A stretch of 64,000 nt of DNA from JACVRN01 sp036389255 (GTDB taxonomy: Bacteria > Acidobacteriota > Blastocatellia > Pyrinomonadales > Pyrinomonadaceae), in the NCBI GenBank assembly GCA_036389255.1, contig DASVQI010000041.1, positions 434,001-498,000 of the forward strand. The letters are read 5' to 3'. A program made the translations under genes and the position numbers. Positions 17,736 to 27,051 of this stretch are shown one piece after another; the first letter of the stretch is position 1; every line of letters begins with the position of its first letter. A model generated the notes under the pieces. The model did not search any database and had not been told where the DNA came from. It saw only the letters and a list, made by a program, of their open reading frames with translations.

Positions 17736-17747
17736 GTCTGGATTGCG

Positions 17748-18902
17748 ATGAAAGGGAAGCCCACAATTTATCTGGCGTTCGTGGACGATTGGGAGCTGCG
17801 CGGAAACGGCGCGGGCGACCCCCGCCGCATACAGTTCGAGCCCATGCGCGAGCTTGTGCGAATCTTCAACCGCTACAACGTGCGCGGCTCCTTCAACGCT
17901 GAGGTCATGCAGCAGTTGACCTTCAGAAAATTCGAGCGCGAGCATACGGAGCTGAAGGAACTCGCTGACGAGTGGGACGCGATTCTGCTTGAGATTTACT
18001 CGCAGGGCCACGACGTGCAGCTTCACATTCACCCGCAGTGGCGCGACGCGGTCTATGAGAATGGCCGTTGGCGGCTCGGCGCGGACTGGAACATACTGAA
18101 TCACGAGCCCGAGAAGGCTTTCGAGATGATGCGCGACGGGCGCGACTATCTGGAAAATCTTCTTCGCGGGATTGACGCGGATTACCGCGCCGTCTCGTTT
18201 CGTTCGGGCGCGTGGTGCATAGCGCCTTCAAAACATATCCTGAGCCAGTTGGCGGAGCTAGGGATAAAGATTGACATCAGCATAGTGGGCGGCGTGCGCT
18301 ACGACACGAAGAACGTGAGGCTGGATTACACGCGCTGCGAAGAGAGCTTTCTGCCCTACTACCCTGACATGACGGACGCGCGGCGCGTCTCCTCTAAGCC
18401 TGAGCCGATTATCTGCGTGCCGACGAACCATTTTCGCCTGAGCAGGCTTCAGGCGTTCCCTTATTTCGGAAAGCTGGCGGCCAAAAAGGTGAAGGGCAAA
18501 ATGCGGCGTCCCGCTCCGGCTGCTGCCGCCACAAGCACAGGCCATGTAAGCTACGCTGATGAATGGGCGGACGTTGAAGCCTCCGGCCTGAAGCGGCTGG
18601 TGAAGGAGGCCATGCAGGCGAGCCGGGCCGGAAAGCATTTCATCTCGGACATAGCGCAGCTTGATTACCCGCTTCTCTCGCGCATGCTCGAATCCATACG
18701 GCGGCGCGCACGCGAGAGCGGGCTACTGGAAGTCCCGGTGGTGCTTGAGAATCATACCAAGGACATACAGGATTTTTCGGACATTGAGCGTTTCGTGCGC
18801 GACGTGTCTCAAGCCGACGACATTCGATTCATCACGCTCACGGATTTGGCGCGCGAGCTTCAGGCGGGAAGATTCCATGTCAGGATGGCCGGGACATCCT
18901 GA
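17748..18902 (+). CDS. NodB-like polysaccharide deacetylase family protein
   Basis: 384 aa with a deacetylase-type core. FVDDWE near residues 11-16 supplies the Asp pair, QLHIHPQW near residues 91-98 the metal-binding His pair, and FRSGAWC the RxG-type motif. These are variants of the motifs of carbohydrate esterase family 4. The C-terminal part (about 230-384), with conserved-looking ENHTKDIQDF and FITLTDLARELQ, is typical of the longer exopolysaccharide-cluster members. Likely removes N- or O-acetyl groups from the polymer or a precursor. Its stop overlaps the next start by one base (TGATG). Confidence 0.8.
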   Translation: MKGKPTIYLAFVDDWELRGNGAGDPRRIQFEPMRELVRIFNRYNVRGSFNAEVMQQLTFRKFEREHTELKELADEWDAILLEIYSQGHDVQLHIHPQWRDAVYENGRWRLGADWNILNHEPEKAFEMMRDGRDYLENLLRGIDADYRAVSFRSGAWCIAPSKHILSQLAELGIKIDISIVGGVRYDTKNVRLDYTRCEESFLPYYPDMTDARRVSSKPEPIICVPTNHFRLSRLQAFPYFGKLAAKKVKGKMRRPAPAAAATSTGHVSYADEWADVEASGLKRLVKEAMQASRAGKHFISDIAQLDYPLLSRMLESIRRRARESGLLEVPVVLENHTKDIQDFSDIERFVRDVSQADDIRFITLTDLARELQAGRFHVRMAGTS

Positions 18903-19582
18903 TGCCTTCGCGCAGGAAAGAGCTGATACGCGAGGCGCTCCTTGAGCGCCTTGGCCGGTTGCGCTTGGAGCGTGTAGCAGCTTTACGCCCGGCTGATTTC
19001 GGCGCGCACGCCCCTTTCGTCTCTGAGTTGCAGGCACGCATGGCTTCGTTGAAGCCTGAGCCGGACGGCACGCAGCGTCAGCCAATGCCCGGCGGCTGGA
19101 TTGAATGGGAAGGCGATTGTGCGGAAGCCCTGCGGAAGCTCGCGCTTGGAGAAGCTTTGCCGACCCGCCTGAGCGAAGCAAGGCCCGCCGCGCCGTTTCT
19201 GGCTTCGCTCAACGAGGTAAGACGAAAGCCCCGCGAGCGCTTCCGGCTTCTGACGGAAAGATACGCCTGCCCGCTCAACATCACGCTCGACGTGGAAAGG
19301 GAGGCGCGCGAGCACCTGCTTGAGCGACTGATGGTTCAAGACCGCGCGCGGGTCGAAAGCGGAAAGGCGGATAGCGTTTGCCTTGACGATGCGCTGCTGA
19401 AGCTTAACCTGCTGGCGGTCTACGCGGCGCAGACGGATGATTTAAGATACCTTGACGCGCTCAACTACTATTATGAGCTCGATGAAAGACTGAAGCTCAC
19501 GGAGGCAGAGCCGTGGCTGCTGGCCTCTTACCTCGGACTCTACGCGAACGCGCTCCACTCATGGCTCAATCGGAAACTCTAA
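18902..19582 (+). CDS. Unknown protein in polysaccharide operon
   Basis: 226 aa, no recognised domain, no signal peptide, no membrane segment. The first 50 residues are highly charged; the C-terminal 80 residues (DDALLKLNLLAVYAAQTDDLRYLDALNYYYEL) look like helical repeats. A PMPGGWIEWEGD stretch lies in the middle. It is tightly embedded: start overlaps the deacetylase stop by one base and its 3' end overlaps the formyltransferase gene by 22 bases. Translational coupling suggests a role in the same pathway, perhaps as a partner of the formyltransferase. That is inference only. Confidence 0.7.
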   Translation: MPSRRKELIREALLERLGRLRLERVAALRPADFGAHAPFVSELQARMASLKPEPDGTQRQPMPGGWIEWEGDCAEALRKLALGEALPTRLSEARPAAPFLASLNEVRRKPRERFRLLTERYACPLNITLDVEREAREHLLERLMVQDRARVESGKADSVCLDDALLKLNLLAVYAAQTDDLRYLDALNYYYELDERLKLTEAEPWLLASYLGLYANALHSWLNRKL

Positions 19583-20271
19583 GGGCAGGCATACTGGCGG
19601 GCACGCTCCCCGAGGCTCTGAGGATTTATGATGAGCTTAAGGCTTTGCCGGGACTGCGGCTCTACCTCATCCTGTGTCGAGCGCCGGGAGAAGCGCGCGG
19701 GCGCTTCCTCTTCAAGCACGCGGCCCGGTGGCTGACAGGCAGGGGGCGCATCACGACTCTGGGCCTTCTGCTAAAGGGCCGACTGCTCTTCCTTCAGAAG
19801 CCGTTGGATGATGCGGAGAGCTTGAAGTCTCTCTCTCGTCTTCAACTAGACATAGGGCTGCACAAGGTCGGCGTCATCTACAGAGAGGCCACGATTCGCG
19901 CCTTTCGTCTGGGGATACTCAACCCGCACATAGGGCTTCTGCCGCGCTATAGAGGGCGCGCTGTTCTGGAATGGTCGCTGCTGGAAGGCTGGCCTACGGG
20001 CATCACGGTCTTCTTCATAGACGAGGGGATTGACACGGGCGAGCGCATAGTCCTGAGAGAAGAGGTTGATGTCTCGCACTACGGCTCAATCGAGGAGGCG
20101 AAGCTCCATCTCTTCAAGCTGGACGCGAGCTTCTTTCGCCGCGCCATCGAAAAGCTGAAAGAGGAAGGATTCAGCTACGAGCGCAACCGCCCGGAAGCGG
20201 GCCGCAGGTATTACGTCATGTCCGGGCTCTTCCAAAAGGTCGCGGAAGAAGTGCTGAATGAGAGGGGATGA
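19561..20271 (+). CDS. Formyltransferase-family protein, likely sugar N-formyltransferase
   Basis: 236 aa from the ATG at 19561, 22 bases inside the preceding gene. The formyltransferase catalytic triad is visible: Asn121 and His123 in NPHIGLLPRYRG, and Asp158 in DEGIDTGE, matching Asn, His and Asp of purine and methionyl-tRNA formyltransferases. The C-terminal tRNA-binding domain of Fmt is absent, and the cluster is for polysaccharide, so N-formylation of an amino sugar with 10-formyl-THF (as in VioF or WbtJ-type enzymes) is the best guess. The N-terminal part diverges from the usual start, so other folate-linked reactions remain possible. Confidence 0.75.
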   Translation: MAQSETLRAGILAGTLPEALRIYDELKALPGLRLYLILCRAPGEARGRFLFKHAARWLTGRGRITTLGLLLKGRLLFLQKPLDDAESLKSLSRLQLDIGLHKVGVIYREATIRAFRLGILNPHIGLLPRYRGRAVLEWSLLEGWPTGITVFFIDEGIDTGERIVLREEVDVSHYGSIEEAKLHLFKLDASFFRRAIEKLKEEGFSYERNRPEAGRRYYVMSGLFQKVAEEVLNERG

Positions 20272-20314
20272 GCCGAAGAAAGAGCGTGGCTTCAACCGTC
20301 ACTTTCTCGTCGCT

Positions 20315-20343
20315 TTGACTTGTCGCGGCGGACAGGTCATTAT
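20315..20343 (+). promoter_or_regulatory. Possible internal promoter before asparagine synthase gene
   Basis: TTGACT at 20315-20320, 17-nt spacer, CATTAT at 20338-20343 (four of six). It lies in the only spacer above 100 bp inside the cluster. Weak, pattern only. Confidence 0.3.
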
Positions 20344-20385
20344 TTGAAGTTTACAATTCTCTTCTTCTGAAACGTTACAGATTTC

Positions 20386-22320
20386 ATGTGTGGTATTTGC
20401 GGAGTTTGGGAGTACGGGGCGGCGGCCGGGCCTGTTCAGCTTGCGCTCGTGGAGCGCATGCGGGACGAGATGCAGCATCGCGGGCCGGATGATGCGGGGG
20501 CGCTTCTTTTTGACGAGGGGCGCGGAGGCTTCGGCCATCGCAGGCTTTCTATTGTTGACTTGTCGGAAGCTGGCCATCAGCCCATGCGCGGCTGCACGCC
20601 GAGAGTGTGGACTACCTTCAACGGCGAGATTTACAATCACGCGCGCCTTCGTGAAGGCTTGGAGAAGCGCGGTCATCGTTACAACTCGCAGACGGACACG
20701 GAGACCATTCTTCATCTTTACGAAGAGCGCGGGCTGGATTTCGTTCATGAGATTGAAGGCGATTTCGGCATAGCGCTGTGGGATGAAGAGCGCGAACAAC
20801 TCGTGCTTGTCCGTGACCGCATAGGCGTCAAGCCGCTCTACTTTTATCACCACGGGGGGCGCTTCATCTTCGCCTCCGAGATAAAAGCCATTCTTCAGCA
20901 CCCGGCGGTCACGCCCGAAGTTGACGAAGAGGCGCTCTATCATTACCTGACGTTTATGACTACGCCTGCGCCGATGACGCTCTTCCGCGATATTCGGAAG
21001 CTGCCCGCAGGCCACCTGCTCACCATAGACCGCAACGGTGCGCTCAAAGTAAAGCAGTACTGGGACGCTCTGCCGCCGGAACAGATTGACAACGGTAGAA
21101 GCGAAGAAGAGCACCGCGAGGAAATCCTCCGCCTGCTGCGCGCCTCAATCGAAAAGCGAATGATGGCGGACGTTCCCTTCGGAGTCTTTCTTTCGGGCGG
21201 CGTGGATTCTTCCGCCAACGTAGCCCTGATGTCGGAATTGACGTCGCGCCCCGTCAGAACCTTCACCGTAGGCTTCCGCGACCACGAGGAGCTGAACGAG
21301 CTTGAGTCGGCCCGCCGCGTCGCAGAGCTTTTCCAGACAGAGCATCACGAGGTCATCATTGGCGAATCGGAGATGAAGCAGTTTCTTCCAGACCTCGTGT
21401 TTCATCAGGACGAGCCGATTGCCGACCCCGTGTGCGTGCCGCTCTACTACGTCTCCAAACTGGCGCGCGAGACAGGCACAATCGTCGTGCAGGTGGGCGA
21501 AGGCTCGGATGAAATCTTCAGTGGCTATGACAAGTACGTGAAGAACCTGCGGGTCTACGAGCGCTTCTGGCAGCACGTGGAGAGGCTGCCGCTCGCTGCG
21601 CGGCGAGCCGCGAGCGCCGTTGCGCGTCCCGCTCTCTCGGCCACGGGCAAGATGAAGACGACCGTCGAAATGCTCAGGCGCATGGGGCGGGACGAGCCGA
21701 TGTTCTGGGGCGGCGTGGTCGTTTACGACGAGACTTCAAAGCCGCGCGTGCTCTCGCCGCACATGCGACAAAGGTGGAGCGCTCGCTCGTCTCTGGAGGC
21801 CATCAAGCCCTATCTTGAAAGAATAGAGGCCGAGCGGCCGGAGTCCGATTTTCTTGCGCGCATGATTTATCTGGAGCTGAAGCTCAGGCTGCCGGAACTG
21901 TTGCTGATGCGCGTGGACAAGATAACTATGGCTACGTCCGTGGAAGCGCGCGTGCCCTTTCTTGACCATCAACTCGTAGAGTACGCGATGGGCGTGCCGC
22001 GCTCGCTTAAAGTAGAAGGCACGACGGGCAAGCACATACTGAAACGCGCTCTCGAAGACGTTCTGCCGAATGACTTGCTCTACAGCCCCAAGCGCGGCTT
22101 CGGAGCGCCGATTAACGGCTGGTTCCGCGACGACCTTGGCGGGTGGTTTGACGAGCACCTGCTGGGCTCAAGCATGCGGCGGCGCGACTTCTTCGATTAC
22201 AAGTTCATCACGCGAATGCTGGACGAGCACCGCCGACACGCTTACGACTGGAGCTTTCACCTCTGGGGCATACTCAACCTGAGCCTCTGGTACGAGCGCT
22301 GGATAGAACGCTCGGTTTGA
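20386..22320 (+). CDS. asnB: Asparagine synthase (glutamine-hydrolysing) family amidotransferase
   Basis: 644 aa. The N-terminal class II glutaminase begins MCGICG, so Cys2 is available after Met removal; the glutaminase block RGPDDAG and FNGEIYNH follow. The synthetase domain has the ATP-binding SGGVDSS loop at residues 270-276 and VGEGSDEIFSGYDKY. Both halves are intact. In surface-polysaccharide clusters such proteins amidate uronic acids (for example the WbpS/WbtH type) instead of aspartate, and the dehydrogenase here provides such an acid. A true asparagine synthetase role cannot be excluded. A second homologue lies at 30.1-32.1 kb. Confidence 0.9.
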   Translation: MCGICGVWEYGAAAGPVQLALVERMRDEMQHRGPDDAGALLFDEGRGGFGHRRLSIVDLSEAGHQPMRGCTPRVWTTFNGEIYNHARLREGLEKRGHRYNSQTDTETILHLYEERGLDFVHEIEGDFGIALWDEEREQLVLVRDRIGVKPLYFYHHGGRFIFASEIKAILQHPAVTPEVDEEALYHYLTFMTTPAPMTLFRDIRKLPAGHLLTIDRNGALKVKQYWDALPPEQIDNGRSEEEHREEILRLLRASIEKRMMADVPFGVFLSGGVDSSANVALMSELTSRPVRTFTVGFRDHEELNELESARRVAELFQTEHHEVIIGESEMKQFLPDLVFHQDEPIADPVCVPLYYVSKLARETGTIVVQVGEGSDEIFSGYDKYVKNLRVYERFWQHVERLPLAARRAASAVARPALSATGKMKTTVEMLRRMGRDEPMFWGGVVVYDETSKPRVLSPHMRQRWSARSSLEAIKPYLERIEAERPESDFLARMIYLELKLRLPELLLMRVDKITMATSVEARVPFLDHQLVEYAMGVPRSLKVEGTTGKHILKRALEDVLPNDLLYSPKRGFGAPINGWFRDDLGGWFDEHLLGSSMRRRDFFDYKFITRMLDEHRRHAYDWSFHLWGILNLSLWYERWIERSV

Positions 22321-22335
22321 GGCAGATTATTAGAA

Positions 22336-23766
22336 GTGACGCCGACAGAGAAGACGAAAACAAGCACGAGCGACACGCTGCGCCTGCCTAGCGTCTCAAG
22401 CCCCCTCGTGACTCCCGACGCTTCCACGGATGCGAATGTAGTAGCGCCGCGCCGCCGTTTCTCTACGCACGTCGCTTGGACTTTGACGGCGAGGCTTCTG
22501 ATGCTGGCGGGCGGGCTGCTGGCGGGAATCATAGTGGCGCGCGTGCTGGGCGCTGAAGGCTTGGGCACGCTGACAGTGATTAACGTGACGGTCGCGCTCG
22601 TCTTGCAGCTCGGATGCGCGGGCCTGCCTTCCGCCAACACCTACTTTATCTCTCGTGACCGAAGAGAGCTTGCGCCAGTCTGGGCCAACGCGCTTCTCTT
22701 CGGATTCGTGGCCGGTTCTGTGCTTGCCGCTCTGGTGGCGTGTCTCGCCTACCTTCGCCCCTCTCTCTTCGGCAGCGTCCCGCTTCAGTTGATTCTCATA
22801 GCGGCCGCCTCGATTCCGTTTCAGCTAGTGACCTTTCTCGGCCTGAACGTCCTTTTGGGTATAGACCGCGTCGGCCAGTTCAACCTGATGGACGCGCTCG
22901 CCCAAGCCTTCGTGCTGGTCAACACGATTGCCGCGCTGCTGGTCTTAGGAACCGGGCTCGTGCTGCTGGTCGCTCTCAACACTGCGGCGAGCGTGCTGGT
23001 ATGCGCGGCGGTGATGATGATAATCGGTCGCGCCGTCGCCAGAGAGAGAGAAGGAAGGCCGTTTCGAGTGGAGACGGAGCTTCTCAGGCGCATGGCTCGC
23101 TACGGGATGAAGTTCCACGTGGCGGTCGTGGCGTCGCTCCTAATCTTTCGCGCAGACCTGCTCATAGTCAATCACTTTCGCGGCGAGGCGGAGGCGGGCG
23201 GCTATGCTGTGGCGTCGCAGGTGGCGATGCTCCTGATGATGCTGCCGGGCGTAATTGCCACGCTCATCTTTCCGCGCGTGACAGCCGCGCGGGACGTAGA
23301 AGGCAACTTGATTATGCGCGCCACGCGCCACACCAGCTTTGTCATGCTGGTTGTTTGCCTCGCGGCCGCGCCTGCCGCGTTCCTGCTGCCGCCTCTATAC
23401 GGCGAGCAGTTCGCGGACGTGCCGGTGCAGTTGCTGATTCTGTTGCCGGGCGTCTATCTGGTAGGAGTCGAATCCGTCCTAGTGCAGTATTTCAGTGGGA
23501 CGGGCCTGCCCGCAGCCATTCCTCTTTTCTGGCTGGTAACGCTCGCTTTGAACGTGCTCTTGAACTTTATGTTCGTCCCCGGCTTCGGCGCGCGAGCGGC
23601 GGCTCTCTCTTCCACCATCAGCTACGCTTTAATCTTCGTGCTTGTCACCTTCTATTTCCGCGCCAGAACAGGCAACAGCTTCGCGCAGACTTTTATCCTG
23701 CGCGGCGGCGAGCTGCGCGAGTTGTTCTCTCTCATCAGAAAAGAGTCGCGGGAGCAGGGCGCATGA
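22336..23766 (+). CDS. Oligosaccharide flippase / Wzx-like membrane protein
   Basis: 476 aa, polytopic (about 12-14 hydrophobic segments), with a polar N-terminal tail of about 45 residues. Fits the MATE/PST superfamily exporters that flip lipid-linked sugar repeat units across the inner membrane. LARLLMLAGGLLAGIIVARVLG-type first helix (ARLLMLAGGLLAG) and DLLIVNHFRGEAEAGGYAVA are typical. Start at GTG 22336. Its last bases overlap the next gene (ATGA at 23763-23766). It supports a Wzx/Wzy-type assembly, but no polymerase is recognised in the cluster. Confidence 0.85.
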   Translation: MTPTEKTKTSTSDTLRLPSVSSPLVTPDASTDANVVAPRRRFSTHVAWTLTARLLMLAGGLLAGIIVARVLGAEGLGTLTVINVTVALVLQLGCAGLPSANTYFISRDRRELAPVWANALLFGFVAGSVLAALVACLAYLRPSLFGSVPLQLILIAAASIPFQLVTFLGLNVLLGIDRVGQFNLMDALAQAFVLVNTIAALLVLGTGLVLLVALNTAASVLVCAAVMMIIGRAVAREREGRPFRVETELLRRMARYGMKFHVAVVASLLIFRADLLIVNHFRGEAEAGGYAVASQVAMLLMMLPGVIATLIFPRVTAARDVEGNLIMRATRHTSFVMLVVCLAAAPAAFLLPPLYGEQFADVPVQLLILLPGVYLVGVESVLVQYFSGTGLPAAIPLFWLVTLALNVLLNFMFVPGFGARAAALSSTISYALIFVLVTFYFRARTGNSFAQTFILRGGELRELFSLIRKESREQGA

Positions 23767-24554
23767 CGGGGCCGCGGGCTGAGGAGCGCGAAGACCTGTG
23801 GGGCTATAGAAAGCGGCTGCGCTTTGTGACTGATGCCGCCCGCGATGCATTTCCCGGCAGCACGCCGGAAGAGCTTAGAGTGCTGGACGTTGGCTGCGGC
23901 AACGGTTCACAACTGGCTCTGCCACTGGCTCGCGCAGGGTTTCATTTGAAGGGCGTGGACACGGACGCGCGCTCCATTGAGCACGCCCGGCGGCTCGCCG
24001 AAGGGATGACGACGGTGGAGTTCGTCTGCGCTCGCGTGGAAGATTTGCCCGCGCAGGAGCTTTACGACGTAGTGATTCTGTCAGAGGTACTTGAGCATCT
24101 GGAGAAGCCGGAAAGACTTCTATCGGAGAGCGTGAAGCGAATGGGCGAAGGCGGCATCATGATTGTCACCGTGCCGAACGGCTTCGGAGAGTTCGAGATT
24201 GATTCGTGGGTCTTTCGTAAATTGAGGCTGCAACGCCTTGTGGACGCTCTGGCCCGCAGCAGCCGCGAGGTGCTCGGCTCAACCGACAACATGGAGAGCG
24301 GTCACATACAGTTTTTCACCCGCCGCAGGCTGCACAGGCTCTTCGGCTCATGCGGCCTCGTTCCCTTTCGGCAGGGCGCGGCGAGCTTTCTCGCGGGGCC
24401 TATAGCCGGTCACGCGCTCGCCCGCTTTGAAAGCTTTATAGAGTGGAACGCGCGCGTCACAGACCGCCTGCCGCTTCTGCTTGCGAGCGGCTGGTACTTT
24501 GCGCTGCGTCGAAGCGGCGCGGAGAGCGACAGCACGGAGGCGGCCACCGTATGA
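23763..24554 (+). CDS. Class I SAM-dependent methyltransferase (a)
   Basis: 263 aa. The open frame extends far upstream, but the ATG at 23763 overlaps the flippase stop as ATGA and gives a normal domain. Motif I is VLDVGCGNGSQ (about residues 39-49); the acidic residue of motif II is in GVDTD; SEVLEHLEKPERLL is the post-motif block. The C-terminal hydrophobic segment resembles Methyltransf_23-type proteins of glycan clusters. Probably methylates a sugar or lipid carrier intermediate. Coupled to both neighbours by four-base overlaps. Confidence 0.85.
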   Translation: MTGPRAEEREDLWGYRKRLRFVTDAARDAFPGSTPEELRVLDVGCGNGSQLALPLARAGFHLKGVDTDARSIEHARRLAEGMTTVEFVCARVEDLPAQELYDVVILSEVLEHLEKPERLLSESVKRMGEGGIMIVTVPNGFGEFEIDSWVFRKLRLQRLVDALARSSREVLGSTDNMESGHIQFFTRRRLHRLFGSCGLVPFRQGAASFLAGPIAGHALARFESFIEWNARVTDRLPLLLASGWYFALRRSGAESDSTEAATV

Positions 24555-26212
24555 GAGCGGTTCTGCTGAGCCTGAGCGGCGACCTTGACATTGCGCGAGC
24601 GCGGCTGCGAAGCCTCTATCCGGAAGATGAGGTGGTGGAGCTGCGACGAGCGGAGGTTGAAGGCGCGGGCTTTAAGAGTAGGCTCGAACGGCTGCGCGCT
24701 CTGAAGCCGGACGTGCTGGCAATCTTTACGGAGCGCTTGGCGTGGCAGCGCGGGCAGAATGCGCTCGCGCTCTTCGGCGCGCTCGCGGGCGCGAAAAAAA
24801 TCGTGCTCTTCGATTCGCATGGTGGAATGAAGACGGAATCACGCGCCGGAGTGCTGACGCGCGCTCCGCTCAGGATAGCGCAGGAGGCAGCGCTGAGCGC
24901 TGGCGTGATTGCCCGTTCAACGCGGCGGCTTCAACAGCTTGAACAAGTTGTTGAAGCAGGCGCGGCGCTTTCATCTTCCGGCAAAGCGCGGGATGATGAA
25001 GCTGCCCGTGACTCGCTCCACATCACCTACCTGCGCGCGACTCCCGGCGCGGGAACTCAGTTCGGCGGAGCCTCCAGTCACATCAACGGCTTCATCAACG
25101 CCGCCATAAGAGAGGGCGCGAGGGTTCGCCTCGTCAGCAATGACAGGATTGCGGGGCTGGATGAAGAGCGCACTTCTCTGACCGTCATAGAGCCGGAGCC
25201 CTCGGGCCTGACGCGCGCGGCCTTTGACCTGCACAACAATCTGGTCTTCACGCGGGGCGCAGTCCGCGAGATAGAATCGAGCCCGCCCGCCTTCATATAC
25301 CAGCGCTACAGCCGTTTCACGTGGGCAGGCATAGAAGCCTCTCTGCTGACGGGGCGGCCTCTGTTTCTGGAGTACAACGGCTCTGAGGTCTGGGTCGGGC
25401 GACACTGGGACGCGGCCGGGATGTTTCCACTGCTTGAGCGCGTGGAGCGTTTGAACTTGAAGGCGGCTGCGCGTATCTTCGTCGTCTCCGAAGTCGAGCG
25501 CACGAATCTCTTGCGCGCAGGCGTTGCTGACGAAAAGATTGTCGTCAACCCGAACGGAGTTGACGCGGACAAATTTCGCCCCGACGCAGGCGGCGAACGG
25601 ATTCGCAAAGAGCTTGGGCTGGCTGAGGACGAGACGCTCGCTGGCTTTGTGGGAACCTTCGGCCCGTGGCACGGAGTGATGGAGCTGGCCCGCGCAGCAG
25701 CGCTCGTACCCGTTGATGCGCGTCTTAAGTTTCTTCTGATAGGCGCGGGGAAGCTGCGCGAAGAGGTCGAGCGAATCGTGCGTGAAGCGGGCATCAGTGA
25801 GCGCGTGCATTTCGCCGGAGTGGTAGAGCATGAGCAAGTCCCTGCTTACTTGGACGCCTGCGACGTGCTTGTCTCGCCGCACATCCCGCTTGAAGACGGG
25901 AGCGAGTTTTTCGGCTCTCCCACCAAGCTCTTCGAGTACATGGCTATGGGCAAGGGAATCGTGGCGAGCCGTTTGGGACAGATAGGCGAGGTGCTCACGG
26001 ACGAAGAGTCCGCGCTGCTCGTAGAGCCCGGCGATGTGGGTCAACTGAGCGCGGCCCTTCTGAGGCTCGCACGCTCGCCCGGGCTGCGCCAGCGTCTTGG
26101 CCGCGCCGCGCGCGCGCGCGCAATTGAGCATCATACGTGGACGCACAACGCGCGAAGGGTGCTGGACGCCTACCGCTCGTTTACCGAAGAGTCGCGGCAA
26201 GACGAAGAATGA
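24551..26212 (+). CDS. Glycosyltransferase, GT-B fold (GT4-like)
   Basis: 553 aa from the ATG at 24551, which overlaps the previous stop. The frame opens earlier, but that part overlaps the methyltransferase. The N-terminal 150 residues are an extra domain (MRAVLLSLSGD, ERLAWQRGQNALALFG). The GT-B C-terminal half is clear: FVGTFGPWHGVMELARAA, FLLIGAGKLREEVER, ACDVLVSPH and GSPTKLFEYMAMGKGIVASR, where the EX7E-like Glu sits. Transfers a sugar from a nucleotide donor to the growing repeat unit. Its stop overlaps the next start (ATGA). Confidence 0.87.
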   Translation: MRAVLLSLSGDLDIARARLRSLYPEDEVVELRRAEVEGAGFKSRLERLRALKPDVLAIFTERLAWQRGQNALALFGALAGAKKIVLFDSHGGMKTESRAGVLTRAPLRIAQEAALSAGVIARSTRRLQQLEQVVEAGAALSSSGKARDDEAARDSLHITYLRATPGAGTQFGGASSHINGFINAAIREGARVRLVSNDRIAGLDEERTSLTVIEPEPSGLTRAAFDLHNNLVFTRGAVREIESSPPAFIYQRYSRFTWAGIEASLLTGRPLFLEYNGSEVWVGRHWDAAGMFPLLERVERLNLKAAARIFVVSEVERTNLLRAGVADEKIVVNPNGVDADKFRPDAGGERIRKELGLAEDETLAGFVGTFGPWHGVMELARAAALVPVDARLKFLLIGAGKLREEVERIVREAGISERVHFAGVVEHEQVPAYLDACDVLVSPHIPLEDGSEFFGSPTKLFEYMAMGKGIVASRLGQIGEVLTDEESALLVEPGDVGQLSAALLRLARSPGLRQRLGRAARARAIEHHTWTHNARRVLDAYRSFTEESRQDEE

Positions 26213-27051
26213 TGACGCCAATCTCGCTTCAGGAATTCGATAAGGTCTATCAGGCTTGCGTTCGCGCGGTCTTCGAGCATTGGACTCCTGAGATGCAGGG
26301 ACAGATTGCGCGCCACTGTTACGGCTGGAGCCCGGGGCTCTTCGACTTCAAAAGCTATCTTGAGGCCTCTTCCGTGCGCTTCTACAGGGCCTATCGTCAC
26401 ATACAGGCACTGGGCGAGAGCTTTTCGGTCTGCGACGTGGGCGGATTCTGGGGCGTGCTGCCTCTGACCCTGAAGGAGCTTGGATACGCGGTGGCGATGA
26501 CTGAATCGCTCAAATACTATAATGATTCGTTCGACGCTCTCTTCGATTTCATAAGGGGGCGCGGCGTAGAGATTTTCGATTACGACCCGTTCGAGCCGGA
26601 CGCTTCGCTCGATAAACAGTTTGACGTGGTGACGCTGATGGCCGTGCTTGAGCATTACCCGCACTCGCACAGCACGCTGATGAAGAACGTATCGAAACTG
26701 ATGAAGCCGGGGGGGAAGCTCTACATAGAAGTGCCGAACATAGCCTACTGGCCCAAGCGCATGGAGCTTTTGAAGGGCCGCACGCCGCTCGCGCAAATCG
26801 GTGATGTCTATCGCTCGGACGTTCCCTTCATAGGACATCATCACGAGTTCACGATGGCGGAGTTGAGAGAGCTTGCGCGCCTGAGCCACATGCGCGTCGT
26901 CGCGGAGGATTTCTACAACTACACGCCCGGCAGCTCTCCCGGCCTGAAGATGCTCGTGCGCCGTCCCTTTCAATTCATGGCCTTCCTGATACTGAAAGAG
27001 GCGCGGGAGTGTCTGGCCGTTCTGTGCGAGCGCGACGGAGGGCACGAATGA
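26209..27051 (+). CDS. Class I SAM-dependent methyltransferase (b)
   Basis: 280 aa from ATG 26209, which forms an ATGA overlap with the glycosyltransferase stop; a second ATG follows at once. Motif I is degenerate (VCDVGGFWGVLPL, with GGFWG replacing GxGxG). DVVTLMAVLEHYPHS and MKPGGKLYIEVPN are the standard downstream blocks. A YWPKRMELLKGR segment and a hydrophobic patch near the C-terminus follow. Likely acts on a glycan or lipid-linked sugar. Ends in a four-base overlap with the third methyltransferase. Confidence 0.82.
   Translation: MMTPISLQEFDKVYQACVRAVFEHWTPEMQGQIARHCYGWSPGLFDFKSYLEASSVRFYRAYRHIQALGESFSVCDVGGFWGVLPLTLKELGYAVAMTESLKYYNDSFDALFDFIRGRGVEIFDYDPFEPDASLDKQFDVVTLMAVLEHYPHSHSTLMKNVSKLMKPGGKLYIEVPNIAYWPKRMELLKGRTPLAQIGDVYRSDVPFIGHHHEFTMAELRELARLSHMRVVAEDFYNYTPGSSPGLKMLVRRPFQFMAFLILKEARECLAVLCERDGGHE

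Noticed and set aside
20258..20335. Possible decayed GTCACTT-type heptad hairpin before the first asparagine synthase gene
   Set aside because: The right side reads CCGTCAC, TTTCTCG, TCGCTTT, but I cannot find a convincing left arm.
22740..23762. Upstream open part of the methyltransferase frame
   Set aside because: It overlaps the flippase in another frame, is Arg/Pro-rich noise, and the ATGA start at 23763 explains the real gene.
24971..26221. Long minus-strand open frame (416 codons) opposite the glycosyltransferase
   Set aside because: It lies fully antisense to a well-supported gene, has no domain sense and is explained by GC-rich codon bias.
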